Origin: Streptomyces antibioticus
Lineage (GTDB): Bacteria > Actinomycetota > Actinomycetes > Streptomycetales > Streptomycetaceae
Length of the DNA: 64,000 bases
Assembly: GCF_002019855.1 (NCBI RefSeq)
Contig: NZ_CM007717.1
Span: forward strand, 4,947,798-5,011,797
Reading direction: 5' to 3'
This document shows, one piece after another, positions 1 to 9,297 of this stretch. The position numbers and the translations under genes are program-made. The notes under the pieces were generated by a model, which saw only the letters and a list, made by a program, of their open reading frames with translations, made no database searches and was not told where the DNA came from. The stretch's first letter is position 1; each line of letters opens with the position of its first letter.

Positions 1-367
1 AGGACCGGCTATCCGGTCCGTTCCGGCTGGCGCAAGCCGGGGGAGGCCCGTCCGTTGCCGCCCGCGGATGCCATCGCCGTCGCGCCGGCCACCTTCAACA
101 CGGTCAACAAGTGGGCCGCCGGGATCTCCAACACCCTCGCCCTGGGTGCTGTGCGAGGCGTACGGCATGGGTGTGCCCACGGCCGTCCTGCCGTACCTGA
201 ACACGGCCCAGGCCGCTCACCCCGCCTACCGCCGGAGCCTGGACCAGCTTCGGGAGATGGGGGTTCTGGTCGGTGGCTATGAGCCGCACCGGCCCAAGGC
301 GGGCGGCGGTGCGGATCGCTTCCGTTGGGACGAGGCCCTGGATCTGCTGGAGCCCCGGCTCAGTTAA
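1..367 (+). pseudogene. Flavoprotein (PPC-decarboxylase-like), 5'-truncated by window edge and frameshifted
   Basis: The 3' part of a flavoprotein-family gene; the start lies outside the window. Frame 1 reads the conserved FMN-binding segment (PADAIAVAPATFNTVNKWAAGISNTLALG). The family continuation (LCEAYGMGVPTAVLPYLN) is in frame 2, as is the C-terminus ending at 367. The reading therefore needs one base removed near 145-152 (the ctgggtgctgtg stretch). Up to the break and after it, both halves look fully conserved, so this is either a very recent inactivation or a sequencing error. The family covers phosphopantothenoylcysteine decarboxylase and lantibiotic-decarboxylase-like flavoproteins; the substrate is not known here. 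Confidence 0.75.
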
Positions 368-377
368 GAAAAGAGAA

Positions 378-401
378 GGGCGAGGTCCGAAGACCTCGCC
401 C
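378..401. terminator. Hairpin terminator between convergent genes
   Basis: A perfect 10-bp stem (GGGCGAGGTC / GACCTCGCCC) with a CGAA tetraloop starts 10 bp after the flavoprotein stop. It lies between two genes that end toward each other, so it can serve both. Confidence 0.8.
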
Positions 402-421
402 GACAGGTGTGAGACCCCGGC

Positions 422-853
422 TCAGGGCCAGACCAGGCAGTACGGCTGGTGTCCCGCCTCGTGCAGGCGGTGGCTGAAGTCCTGCCACTCGTGGAGGAGC
501 TGGTACACGTTGAACGCGTCCCGCGGACCCCCGCGGTCCGGGACCGTCGACCAGATGAAGGCTGCCGCGCCCACCGCCTCCTCGCCGATGTCCCGCAGGG
601 GGTCGACGACGGTCATGGGGAGTTTCACCACCGCGTAGTCGGGGTGCAGGACGACCAGTTCGAGCGGGGGCACCTTGTGCAGGGGGACGCCCTCGATGCC
701 GGTCAGCACCATCGCGGCCATCGTCTCCGGCTTGATCTTGGTGAACATGCCGTTCATGCCGAGTTCGTCGCCGCCGAGCTCCTCGGGGCGCATCGAGATC
801 GGGACGCGGGCCGCGGTCGCGCCGTCCGGCGCGCCGAAGTACTTGTACGTCAC
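422..853 (-). CDS. Conserved hypothetical protein (about 143 aa)
   Basis: I recognise this as a conserved Streptomyces protein of unknown function but know no domain name. The protein begins VTYKYFGAPDGATAARVPIS and ends HQPYCLVWP. It is soluble and has no signal peptide. The GTG at 853 was chosen because a purine-rich GGTCGGGTGGGG precedes it and the conserved sequence begins there. The frame stays open to 1099, but that extension is low-complexity (Asn/Gly/Arg-rich, NPGVNQGVNHPG) and looks like upstream region. The gene converges on the flavoprotein and diverges from hemL. Confidence 0.65.
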   Translation of the reverse strand: MTYKYFGAPDGATAARVPISMRPEELGGDELGMNGMFTKIKPETMAAMVLTGIEGVPLHKVPPLELVVLHPDYAVVKLPMTVVDPLRDIGEEAVGAAAFIWSTVPDRGGPRDAFNVYQLLHEWQDFSHRLHEAGHQPYCLVWP

Positions 854-1470
854 CCCCACCCGACCACCATTCCTGCTCCCCGCCCGGAGGCGATCGGCCC
901 GCCGGTCGACTCGCCGGTCGTTCGGCTCGGGCTCATTCGGTCCACCCTGATTCGCACCCGGGTGGTTCACACCTTGGTTCACACCTGGGTTCTGACGTGC
1001 TTCGTCGGCTTCCTCCCTGTTGCGCCGGTGCCTTCCCCGCTGGGCACGTCGAGGACCAAGGTCGTCAGTCCCCTCGCCCAGTCCGCCACCGCGATGCATA
1101 TCTCCACCCGACTGCTTTTCTAGGACGCGAAGCCCCGGCCGCGCAACCCGATCATCGTGTCAGTGACCTCCCCCACGGCCGCTCGCCGAAACGTGCGCTG
1201 AAACACCTGTCCGCAGGATCTTCGCAGCCCGGCGCCCCACCGTCGCTGTGATCTGCGCCCGGCCGCGTCTCTCGGGTCACAGTTTCGCAGATGACGGGCG
1301 AGCGCGACCGGATCTCCGGAGAGGACGAAGATCCGCACCCCCGGACCAGCCGGGCCGCAGCCAGGCCCCGTCCAGCGCCCCCGCGGCATCACCAGCCCCC
1401 TGCCCTACCCTGGGAAGTCACTGGCAACCGGAGTCCAGCAAGTCGGAGAAGGTCGGAGAAGTCGCAGGTC
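854..1470. other. Intergenic region between divergent hypothetical gene and hemL
   Basis: About 617 bp without a gene I can support. It contains closely spaced direct repeats of GGTTCACACC (around 963-990), which make the minus-strand reading look like an Asn/Gly-rich peptide. Promoters for both flanking genes should be here. No clear terminator or RNA gene was seen. Confidence 0.5.
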
Positions 1471-2790
1471 ATGAGCGAACTGCCCTATTCATACGATGCG
1501 CCTGTCTCGCAGGCACTGTTCGACCGAGCGGCTGCCGTCACCCCGGGCGGAGTGAACTCCCCGGTCCGCGCCTTCCGCGCGGTCGGCGGTACGCCCCGGT
1601 TCATGGTGTCCGGCAGTGGTCCTTATCTCACCGACGCCGACGGCCGTGAGTACGTCGACCTGGTGTGCTCCTGGGGCCCGATGATCCTCGGGCACTCCCA
1701 CCCCGAGGTCATCGCCGCGGTCCAGGAGGCCGTGGCGCGCGGTACGTCCTTCGGTACGCCCGGTGAGGGCGAGGTGCTGCTCGCCGAGGAGATCGTCTCC
1801 CGGGTCGAGCCCGTGGAGCAGGTGCGGCTCGTCTCCAGCGGCACCGAGGCCACCATGTCCGCGATCCGGCTCGCCCGCGGCTTCACCCGCCGCACCAAGG
1901 TGATCAAGTTCGCCGGCTGCTACCACGGCCACGTCGACTCGCTGCTCGCCGCCGCCGGCTCCGGTGTGGCGACCTTCGCGCTGCCCGACACCCCGGGTGT
2001 CACGGGCGCCCAGGCCGGCGACACGATCGTCCTGCCGTACAACGACCTGGAGGCCGTGCAGGAGGCGTTCCACCGGCACCCGGGCGAGATCGCCTGTGTG
2101 ATCACCGAGGCGTCCCCGGGCAACATGGGCGTCGTTCCGCCGCTGCCCGGCTTCAACCAGGGGCTCAAGGACACCTGCGCCACCAACGGCGCGCTGTTCA
2201 TCTCCGACGAGGTCATGACGGGCTTCCGCACCAGCCGCGCCGGCTGGTACGGCATCGACGGCGTCCGCCCCGACCTGATGACCTTCGGCAAGGTGATGGG
2301 CGGCGGCTTCCCGGCGGCGGCGTTCGGCGGCCGCGCCGACGTGATGGAGCACCTCGCCCCCGCCGGGCCCGTCTACCAGGCCGGCACCCTCTCCGGGAAC
2401 CCGGTCGCCACCGCCGCCGGGCTCGCCCAGCTCCGGCTGCTCGACGACGCGGCGTACGCGAAGGTGAACGCGGTGTCCGAGCAGATCCAGGCGCTGGTCT
2501 CCGAGGCGCTGACCAAGGAGAGCGTGACCCACACGCTCCAGAGCGCGTCCAACATGTTCTCCGTCTTCTTCACGGACCGCCCGGTCCGTTCGTACGAGGA
2601 CGCGAAGGCGCAGGAGTCCTTCCGCTTCACCGCCTTCTTCCACTCGCTGCTGGCGAACGGCGTGTACCTGCCGCCGTCGTCCTTCGAGTCCTGGTTCGTT
2701 TCCACGGCCCACGACGACCGGGCCATCCAGCGGATCGCCGACGCCCTTCCGGCGGCGGCCCGAGCGGCTGCGGAGGCCACTGCGGCATGA
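1471..2790 (+). CDS. hemL: Glutamate-1-semialdehyde 2,1-aminomutase
   Basis: A PLP-dependent class III aminotransferase-fold enzyme that converts glutamate-1-semialdehyde to 5-aminolevulinate in the C5 tetrapyrrole pathway (cytosolic, 439 aa, normal length). Visible motifs are the N-terminal FDRAAAVTPGGVNSPVRAF signature, SSGTEATMSAIRLARG, the GCYHGHVDSLL block, the SDEVMTGFR Asp motif and the Schiff-base lysine K274 in TFGKVMGGG. The ATG at 1471 fits the family N-terminus (MSELPYSYDAP); the frame is open further upstream but not conserved. The stop overlaps the start of the next gene (ATGA), so the two are translationally coupled. Confidence 0.95.
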   Translation: MSELPYSYDAPVSQALFDRAAAVTPGGVNSPVRAFRAVGGTPRFMVSGSGPYLTDADGREYVDLVCSWGPMILGHSHPEVIAAVQEAVARGTSFGTPGEGEVLLAEEIVSRVEPVEQVRLVSSGTEATMSAIRLARGFTRRTKVIKFAGCYHGHVDSLLAAAGSGVATFALPDTPGVTGAQAGDTIVLPYNDLEAVQEAFHRHPGEIACVITEASPGNMGVVPPLPGFNQGLKDTCATNGALFISDEVMTGFRTSRAGWYGIDGVRPDLMTFGKVMGGGFPAAAFGGRADVMEHLAPAGPVYQAGTLSGNPVATAAGLAQLRLLDDAAYAKVNAVSEQIQALVSEALTKESVTHTLQSASNMFSVFFTDRPVRSYEDAKAQESFRFTAFFHSLLANGVYLPPSSFESWFVSTAHDDRAIQRIADALPAAARAAAEATAA

Positions 2791-3488
2791 CCACCACCGA
2801 CAAGGACCTCACCGTCGTCCACCTGATGCGGCACGGCGAGGTCGCCAACCCGGACGGCGTCCTGTACGGCCGGCTGTCCGGCTACCACCTCTCCGAGCTG
2901 GGCCGGCAGATGGCCGACCGGGTCGCCGAGCACCTCTCCTCCCGCGACGTCACCCATGTCGTGGCGTCCCCGCTGGAGCGGGCGCAGGAGACGGCCACCC
3001 CGATCGCCAAGGCGCACGGCCTGGACCTCGCCACCGACGGGCGGCTCATCGAGGCCGACAACGTCTTCCAGGGCAAGACCTTCGGCGTGGGCGACGGGGC
3101 GCTGAAGAAGCCGGAGAACTGGAAGCACCTCGTCAACCCGTTCAAGCCGTCCTGGGGCGAGCCGTACGTCGACCAGGTCGTCCGGATGAAGGGCGCGCTG
3201 GACGCCGCCCGCGACCGGGCGCGCGGCCACGAGGCGGTGCTGGTCAGCCATCAGCTCCCGATCTGGATCGTGCGGTCCTACGTCGAGCGCCGCCGGCTCT
3301 GGCACGACCCGCGCAAGCGGCAGTGCACGCTGGCCTCGCTGACGTCGTTCACGTACCGCGGCGACACGATCGTCTCCGTCGGCTACTCCGAGCCCGCCAT
3401 CGACCTCGTCCCCGAGCATCTGCGGGCCGGCGCCAAGCCGGTGAAGGGGAAGAACAACACGGGGCAGGGCAAGGCGTTCGGCGCCTGA
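2787..3488 (+). CDS. Histidine phosphatase family protein
   Basis: A branch-1 phosphoglycerate-mutase-like phosphatase of 233 aa. The catalytic RHG motif is R15-H16-G17 (HLMRHGEVANP), and the second catalytic histidine is H155 in LVSHQLPIW. ASPLERAQETA supplies the second phosphate-pocket arginine. The gene starts inside the hemL stop (ATGA), so it is co-translated with hemL. Its substrate is unknown. The conserved pairing with hemL suggests a metabolite or cofactor phosphatase rather than a glycolytic mutase. There is no signal peptide, so it is cytosolic. Confidence 0.9.
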   Translation: MTTTDKDLTVVHLMRHGEVANPDGVLYGRLSGYHLSELGRQMADRVAEHLSSRDVTHVVASPLERAQETATPIAKAHGLDLATDGRLIEADNVFQGKTFGVGDGALKKPENWKHLVNPFKPSWGEPYVDQVVRMKGALDAARDRARGHEAVLVSHQLPIWIVRSYVERRRLWHDPRKRQCTLASLTSFTYRGDTIVSVGYSEPAIDLVPEHLRAGAKPVKGKNNTGQGKAFGA

Positions 3489-3635
3489 GACACGAAGACC
3501 CCGGGCGCCGACAGCACCCGAACACACGTTGCTTCTGCGTACGTCTGTTACGAAACCGGTAACCGCCGACGGAACCGCCGCGTTCGTCGTGTCCTCTGAA
3601 TGGGTGACATCAGAGGACCGACGAACGAGGACGCC

Positions 3636-4952
3636 ATGCGCACGATCACCCGAAGGGGAGCACTCGGACTCGGCGCCGGAGCCGCGGCCGCCGCCGGTCT
3701 CACGGCCTGCGGCAGCCTCTCGGGTTCGGACGGCGGCGGTTCCGGCGACGGCGCCAAGGGCTCGGGGAAGGGGAGGAAGGATCCTTCCGGCAGCCCCAGC
3801 CCCTCGGCCACCGCCCGTCCCATCGGGGACGGCTCCACCTCCTTCACCGGCAAGCAGCCCCACCAGCCCGCCAGGCCGGAGCCGCTGGAGCCCGGTCAGG
3901 AACCGCCCCAGTTCGTCGTGTTCTCCTGGGACGGCGCGGGCGAGGTCGGCAACGGCCTCTTCCCCCGCTTCCTCGACCTCGCCAAGGAGCACGGCGCGTC
4001 GATGACGTTCTTCCTCTCCGGGCTCTATGTGCTGCCCGAGTCGAAGAAGCGGCTCTACGACCCGCCGAACAACCCGCGCGGCGCCTCCGACATCGGCTAC
4101 CTCACCGACGAGCACGTCCGGATGACGCTCACCAACGTGCGCCGGGCGTGGCTGGAGGGCCACGAGATAGGCACCCACTTCAACGGCCACTTCTGCGGCG
4201 GCTCCGGCTCCGTCGGCAACTGGACCTCGGCCCAGTGGCGCAGCGAGATAGACCAGGCCAAGTCCTTCGTGAAGGAGTGGCGGACCAACACCGGCTGGAC
4301 CGACCTGCCGTCGCTGCCCTTCGACTACGACAAGGAACTCGTCGGCGGCCGCACGCCCTGTCTGCTCGGCCAGGACAGCCTGCTGCCCACCGCCCGCTCC
4401 CTCGGCTGGCGCTACGACGCCTCCTCGCCCGGCGGCCGCCAGGTGTGGCCGACGAAGAAGGACGGCATCTGGGACCTGCCGCTCCAGCAGATACCGTTCC
4501 CCGGCCGCGGCTTCGAGGTCCTCTCCATGGACTACAACATGCTGGCCAATCAGTCGGTCAACTCCACGAACGCCCCCAGCCACAACTACCCGGGCTGGCG
4601 CAAGCAGTCCGCCCAGGCGTACATACAGGGATTCAAGCGGGCATTCGAGACGAACCGGGCGCCGTTCTTCATCGGCAACCACTTCGAGCAGTGGAACGGC
4701 GGCATCTACATGGACGCCGTCGAGGAGGCGTTCAAGCACATCGCCCGGGAGAAGGAGAAGGGTGCCGACGTACGCCTGGTCTCCTTCCGGCAGTTCACCG
4801 ACTGGATCGACGTACAGAAGCCCGAGGTCCTCGACAAGCTCCGCACCCTGGACGTCGGACAGCGCCCGGCCGACGGCTGGCAGGAGTTCACGAAGGGCGC
4901 CGCGACCACCACCTCGACCCCCACCTCCAGCACCTCCGCGAACGCCGCCTGA
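3636..4952 (+). CDS. Secreted lipoprotein with polysaccharide-deacetylase-like (NodB-fold) domain
   Basis: 438 aa. The N-terminus MRTITRRGALGLGAG..LTAC carries a twin-arginine motif (R6-R7) and a lipobox cysteine at C25, so it is a Tat-exported lipoprotein. A Gly/Ser/Pro linker follows (residues 26-80), then a deacetylase-like barrel. FSWDGAGEVGNGLFPRFLDLA stands where the catalytic-Asp strand of NodB enzymes lies, and HEIGTHFNGHFC matches the metal-binding H-x3-H region. Since the TFDDG motif is replaced by SWDGA, activity is uncertain. The ATG at 3636 was chosen for the CGAGG upstream. The C-terminus is a Thr/Ser-rich tail. It lies just ahead of the cytochrome c maturation genes. Confidence 0.8.
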   Translation: MRTITRRGALGLGAGAAAAAGLTACGSLSGSDGGGSGDGAKGSGKGRKDPSGSPSPSATARPIGDGSTSFTGKQPHQPARPEPLEPGQEPPQFVVFSWDGAGEVGNGLFPRFLDLAKEHGASMTFFLSGLYVLPESKKRLYDPPNNPRGASDIGYLTDEHVRMTLTNVRRAWLEGHEIGTHFNGHFCGGSGSVGNWTSAQWRSEIDQAKSFVKEWRTNTGWTDLPSLPFDYDKELVGGRTPCLLGQDSLLPTARSLGWRYDASSPGGRQVWPTKKDGIWDLPLQQIPFPGRGFEVLSMDYNMLANQSVNSTNAPSHNYPGWRKQSAQAYIQGFKRAFETNRAPFFIGNHFEQWNGGIYMDAVEEAFKHIAREKEKGADVRLVSFRQFTDWIDVQKPEVLDKLRTLDVGQRPADGWQEFTKGAATTTSTPTSSTSANAA

Positions 4953-5041
4953 AATACGGATCTCCCCCCACAAGGGGCCCCACAAGGGCCCCACAAGGGG
5001 GGTGCGCAAGATCCCCAGAACGGGCATGCGAAACTTTTCAC

Positions 5042-5668
5042 ATGAGTGCCGCCAGCCGCGCCCCCCAGCGCTCGAAGCCCCGGATCCGCTCACGCCGCGC
5101 CGCCCTGACCGGCGCCGCCGCGACGGCGGCACTGCTGCTCTCCGCGTGCGGTTCCGGAGGGACCGCCGGCGGCGGGGGCGACACCAAGTTCGTCCTCGGC
5201 AAGGACGGCATCTCCACCGTCGCGAAGGGGAAGCGGTCCGCGCTCCCCGACCTGTCCGGTGAGACCGTCGACGGCGGACAGCTCGACGTCGGCAGCTTCA
5301 AGGGCAAGGTCGTCGTCCTGAACGTCTGGGGCTCCTGGTGCGCCCCCTGCCGTGCCGAGGCACCCAACTTCGAGAAGGTCCACCAGGACCTGAAGGCCGA
5401 CGGCGTGCAGTTCGTCGGCATCAACACCCGGGACAACGGCACCGACAAGGCGCTCGCCTTCGAGAAGCAGCAGGGCGTCACCTACCCCAGCCTGTACGAC
5501 CCCACGGGCAAGCTGATGCTCCGCTTCGAGAAGGGCACGCTCAACCCGCAGGCCATCCCCTCCACGCTCGTCATAGACCGGGAGGGAAAGATCGCCGCCC
5601 GCTCCCTGGCCGCGCTCAGCGAGGACAAGCTGCGCAAGATGATCGCCCCGGTCCTCGCGGAGAAGTGA
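5042..5668 (+). CDS. resA: ResA/TlpA-type thiol-disulfide oxidoreductase lipoprotein
   Basis: A membrane-anchored extracytoplasmic thioredoxin of 208 aa that reduces the apocytochrome c heme-binding cysteines. It has basic N-terminal residues, a lipobox LLLSAC with C36, and then a TlpA-like fold. The active site is W99-C100-A101-P102-C103 (NVWGSWCAPCRAE), and the cis-Pro loop (AIPSTLVIDREG) follows. It is the first gene of a tight run with ccdA, resB and ccsB (1- to 3-bp gaps or overlaps), which fixes its role in system II cytochrome c biogenesis. Confidence 0.93.
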   Translation: MSAASRAPQRSKPRIRSRRAALTGAAATAALLLSACGSGGTAGGGGDTKFVLGKDGISTVAKGKRSALPDLSGETVDGGQLDVGSFKGKVVVLNVWGSWCAPCRAEAPNFEKVHQDLKADGVQFVGINTRDNGTDKALAFEKQQGVTYPSLYDPTGKLMLRFEKGTLNPQAIPSTLVIDREGKIAARSLAALSEDKLRKMIAPVLAEK

Positions 5669-5669
5669 C

Positions 5670-6443
5670 GTGAGCGCACTCACCACCCTGGCCGCGGCGA
5701 CCGACCCCAACCAGACGGTGCTCAGCGGCGCGCTGCTGCTCGCCCTGCCCATCGCCCTCCTCGGCGGCCTGGTCTCCTTCTTCTCCCCGTGCGTCCTGCC
5801 GCTCGTCCCCGGCTACCTCTCGTACGTCACCGGGGTCGCCGGCACCGACCTGGCCGAGGCCCGGCGCGGCCGGATGGTCGCCGGCGCCTCCCTCTTCGTC
5901 CTCGGCTTCACCGCCGTGTTCGTCTCCGGCGGGGCCCTCTTCGGCTACGCGGGCGACAGCCTCCAGGCCAACCGCGACGTCCTGTCCAAGGTGCTCGGCG
6001 TCCTGATGATCCTCATGGGCGTCTTCTTCATGGGCCTGATGCCCTGGATGACCCAGCGTGAGTTCCGCTTCCACCGCAGGCCCGCCACCGGACTCGTCGG
6101 AGCGCCCCTGCTCGGCGCGCTGTTCGGCATCGGCTGGACGCCGTGCATCGGCCCGACCCTCGCCTCCGTGATCGCCCTCTCCTCGCAGCAGGGCAGCGCG
6201 GGCCGCGGTGCCATACTGACCGTCGCCTACTGTCTCGGCCTCGGCGTGCCCTTCGTGCTCGCCGCGGTCGCCTTCCGCAAGGCGCTCGGCGCCTTCGGCT
6301 GGGTCAAGCGGCACTACGTCTGGGTGCTGCGGACCGGCGGCACCATGATGATCGTGACCGGTGTGCTGCTGCTGACCGGCACGTGGGACCGCCTCGTGCA
6401 GGACATGCAGTCCTGGTCCGCCGGCTTCACTGTGGGGATCTGA
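5670..6443 (+). CDS. ccdA: Cytochrome c biogenesis protein CcdA
   Basis: A 257-aa polytopic membrane protein of the DsbD/CcdA family that passes electrons from cytosolic thioredoxin to ResA. It has six predicted membrane helices. The two redox-cysteine motifs are FFSPCVLPLVPGYLSYV (helix 1) and GWTPCIGPTLASV (helix 4), both preserved. The GTG start lies one base after the resA stop. It is the second gene of the cytochrome c maturation operon. Confidence 0.95.
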   Translation: MSALTTLAAATDPNQTVLSGALLLALPIALLGGLVSFFSPCVLPLVPGYLSYVTGVAGTDLAEARRGRMVAGASLFVLGFTAVFVSGGALFGYAGDSLQANRDVLSKVLGVLMILMGVFFMGLMPWMTQREFRFHRRPATGLVGAPLLGALFGIGWTPCIGPTLASVIALSSQQGSAGRGAILTVAYCLGLGVPFVLAAVAFRKALGAFGWVKRHYVWVLRTGGTMMIVTGVLLLTGTWDRLVQDMQSWSAGFTVGI

Positions 6444-6446
6444 TCC

Positions 6447-8162
6447 ATGAGCACAACCGCTACGACCGGTGAGACGCCGTCCGCCCCGGACGACCAGGAC
6501 CTCGGCGCCGCCGGCTCCCAGCTCTCCACCGCCCCCGTCGAATCGCTCACCGGCGCACCCGGCCTCGGCGTGATCGGCTGGGCCCGCTGGTTCTGGCGCC
6601 AGCTCACCTCCATGCGGGTCGCGCTGCTGCTGCTCCTGCTGCTGGCGCTCGGCGCGATCCCCGGCTCACTGATCCCGCAGTCCGGCAGCGACGAGACGAA
6701 GGTCGCCGAGTTCCGCCGGGCCCACGAGACCCTCGCGCCGCTCTACGACCGGCTGGGCCTCTTCCACGTCTACAGCTCGGTGTGGTTCTCCGCGATCTAC
6801 ATCCTGCTGTTCGTCTCCCTCATCGGCTGCATCGTGCCCCGCACCTGGCAGTTCGTCGGCCAGCTCCGCAGCCGCCCGCCGGGCGCCCCCAGACGCCTCA
6901 CCCGGCTGCCGGCGTACACCACCTGGCGCACCGACGCGGAACCCGAGCAGGTCCGCGAGGCCGCGCTCGCCCTGCTGAAGAAGCGCCGCTTCCGCGCGCA
7001 CCTCGCCGGTGACGCCGTCGCCGCCGAGAAGGGCTACCTCCGCGAGGTCGGCAACCTCGCCTTCCACATCGCGCTGATCGTGATGCTGGTCGCCTTCGCC
7101 TGGGGCCAGCTCTTCAAGTCGGAGGGCAACAAACTGATCGTCGAGGGCGGGGGCTTCGCCAACACCCTGATCTCCTACGACGACTTCAAGTCCGGCAACC
7201 TCTTCTCGGCCGACGACCTCACGCCGTTCAGCTTCTCCCTGGACAAGTTCACCGGCACGTACGAGACGACCGGCCCCAACAAGGGCACCGCGCGCACCTT
7301 CCAGGCCGCCCTCACCTACAGCGAGGGCGCCTACGGCAAGGACCGCAAGACCCTCGTCAAGGTCAACCACCCGCTGGAGATCGGCGACTCCAAGGTCTAC
7401 CTCACCGCCCACGGCTACGCGCCCGTGGTGACGGTCCGCGACGGCAAGGGCGACGTCGTCTACCGCGACGCCGTACCGCTGCTCCCGCTGGACTCCAACA
7501 TCACCTCGTCCGGCGTGATCAAGGTCCTCGACGGCTACAAGAACGCCAAGGGCGTGACCGAACAGCTCGCCTTCAAGGCGTTCTTCCTGCCGAGCTTCGT
7601 CAAGGGCATGGAGACGCTCTCCGCCTTCCCCTCCCTGCGCAACCCGGTCCTGAACCTGGAGCCGTACCACGGCGACCTCGGCGTCGACTCCGGCATCCCG
7701 CAGAGCGTGTACCAGCTCGACAAGAGGAACATGAAGGAGTTCAAGGACTCCAAGGGCCTCCAGCTCCGGTCGAACCTCAAGCCCGGCGACACCATGACCC
7801 TGCCGGGCGGCGCCGGTTCGATCACCTACGAGGGCACCAAGGAGTGGGCGAACTTCCAGATCACCCAGCAGCCCGCCAGCGGCTGGGCCCTGACCGGCGC
7901 GCTCGCCGCGATCTTCGGCCTGGCCGGCTCCCTGTTCATCCAGCGCCGCCGGGTGTGGGTGCGCGCGGTACGCGGCCCGGACGGCGTCACGGTCGTCGAG
8001 ATGGCGGGCCTCGGCCGCAGCGAGTCCGCCAAGGTGCCGGAGGAACTCGGCGCCCTGGCCGAGATCCTCTACGACCGCGCCCCCGGCGCCCCGGACGCCG
8101 ATCCGGACCCCGACGATTCCCCCGATCCTCACGCCGTACCTGCCGAAGGGGCTGAGAAGTGA
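6447..8162 (+). CDS. resB: Cytochrome c biogenesis protein ResB
   Basis: 571 aa, the ResB/Ccs1 half of the system II heme-handling synthase. An N-terminal cytosolic extension is followed by three membrane helices in the first 200 residues (for example VALLLLLLLALGAIPGSLIP). A large extracytoplasmic domain follows (about 210-490), then a last helix (WALTGALAAIFGLAGSLFI) and an acidic cytosolic tail. It overlaps ccsB by four bases (GTGA). It acts with CcsB to deliver heme to apocytochrome on the outer face of the membrane. Confidence 0.94.
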   Translation: MSTTATTGETPSAPDDQDLGAAGSQLSTAPVESLTGAPGLGVIGWARWFWRQLTSMRVALLLLLLLALGAIPGSLIPQSGSDETKVAEFRRAHETLAPLYDRLGLFHVYSSVWFSAIYILLFVSLIGCIVPRTWQFVGQLRSRPPGAPRRLTRLPAYTTWRTDAEPEQVREAALALLKKRRFRAHLAGDAVAAEKGYLREVGNLAFHIALIVMLVAFAWGQLFKSEGNKLIVEGGGFANTLISYDDFKSGNLFSADDLTPFSFSLDKFTGTYETTGPNKGTARTFQAALTYSEGAYGKDRKTLVKVNHPLEIGDSKVYLTAHGYAPVVTVRDGKGDVVYRDAVPLLPLDSNITSSGVIKVLDGYKNAKGVTEQLAFKAFFLPSFVKGMETLSAFPSLRNPVLNLEPYHGDLGVDSGIPQSVYQLDKRNMKEFKDSKGLQLRSNLKPGDTMTLPGGAGSITYEGTKEWANFQITQQPASGWALTGALAAIFGLAGSLFIQRRRVWVRAVRGPDGVTVVEMAGLGRSESAKVPEELGALAEILYDRAPGAPDADPDPDDSPDPHAVPAEGAEK

Positions 8163-9244
8163 CTCTCGCCGCCGCCACCAACGAGAACCTCGCGAACATC
8201 AGCAACACGCTGATCTACTCCGCGATGGCCGTCTACACCCTGGCCTTCTTCGCGTACATCGCCGAATGGCTCTTCGGCAGCCGCAGCAAGGTCGGCCGTA
8301 CCGCCGCCGCGCTCACCGCCGGCGCGCGGGCGAAGGGCAAGGGCCCGGCCGTCACCGTGCGGAAGAACGGCGGCGCCACCGCCGTACTGGAGCGTCCGCA
8401 GGTCGTCGTCCGCTCCTCCTCCGGCACCCGGGACGTGCCCGACGGGCCGGGCGCGCACGGCGGGGACGAGCAGGGCGACATGTACGGCCGGATCGCCGTC
8501 TCCCTCACGGTGCTCGCGTTCCTGGTCGAGCTGGGCGGCGTGATCGCCCGCGCGGCCTCGGTGCAGCGGGCGCCCTGGGGCAACATGTACGAGTTCAACA
8601 TCACCTTCTCCACGGTGGCGGTCGGCGTGTACCTCGCGCTGCTGGCGCTGAAGAAGAACGTGCGCTGGCTCGGCCTGTTCCTGATCACCACGGTCCTGCT
8701 CGACCTCGGCCTCGCGGTGACCGTCCTCTACACGGCGAGCGACCAGCTCGTCCCCGCGCTGCACTCGTACTGGCTGTACATCCACGTCTCCACCGCGATC
8801 TTCTGCGGCGCGGTGTTCTACGTCGGCGCGGTCGCCACGATCCTCTACCTCTTCAAGGACTCGTACGAGAACAAGCTCGCGTCCGGCGGCACGCCGGGCC
8901 GGTTCGCGAACTCGGTCCTGGACCGGCTGCCCGCCGCCGCCTCCCTCGACAAGTTCGCCTACCGGGTGAACGCGGCCGTCTTCCCGCTGTGGACGTTCAC
9001 GATCATCGCGGGCGCGATCTGGGCGGGCGACGCGTGGGGCCGCTACTGGGGCTGGGACCCCAAGGAGACCTGGTCCTTCATCACCTGGGTCGCCTACGCC
9101 GGCTATCTGCACGCCCGCGCCACGGCCGGCTGGAAGGGCCGCAAGGCCGCCTATCTGGCGCTGGCCGCCTTCGGCTGCTGGCTGTTCAACTACTACGGCG
9201 TGAACATCTTCGTCAGCGGCAAGCACTCGTACGCGGGCGTCTGA
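8159..9244 (+). CDS. ccsB: Cytochrome c biogenesis protein CcsB/ResC
   Basis: A 361-aa heme-handling integral membrane protein of the CcsA/CcmF family. The tryptophan-rich WWD signature (WGRYWGWDPKETWSFITW) near residues 292-310 is intact, and conserved histidines in flanking helices (for example SYWLYIHVSTAIF) provide heme ligands. A 70-residue Lys/Arg/Gly-rich loop after helix 1 is typical of actinobacterial members. GTG start overlapping the resB stop; last gene of the operon. Confidence 0.94.
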   Translation: MTLAAATNENLANISNTLIYSAMAVYTLAFFAYIAEWLFGSRSKVGRTAAALTAGARAKGKGPAVTVRKNGGATAVLERPQVVVRSSSGTRDVPDGPGAHGGDEQGDMYGRIAVSLTVLAFLVELGGVIARAASVQRAPWGNMYEFNITFSTVAVGVYLALLALKKNVRWLGLFLITTVLLDLGLAVTVLYTASDQLVPALHSYWLYIHVSTAIFCGAVFYVGAVATILYLFKDSYENKLASGGTPGRFANSVLDRLPAAASLDKFAYRVNAAVFPLWTFTIIAGAIWAGDAWGRYWGWDPKETWSFITWVAYAGYLHARATAGWKGRKAAYLALAAFGCWLFNYYGVNIFVSGKHSYAGV

Positions 9245-9297
9245 CCAGCCCCTCCGTACGGCGTGCACCGGCTCCGGCCAGGGTTCACGCTGGTGTC

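Noticed and set aside
854..1099. N-terminal extension of the hypothetical protein at 422-853
   Set aside because: The frame is open, but the added residues are low-complexity and driven by short DNA repeats. The conserved part and a ribosome site begin at GTG 853.
1120..1392. Minus-strand 90-codon open frame upstream of hemL
   Set aside because: No ribosome site, no recognisable protein pattern, and the composition is that of a GC-rich shadow frame.
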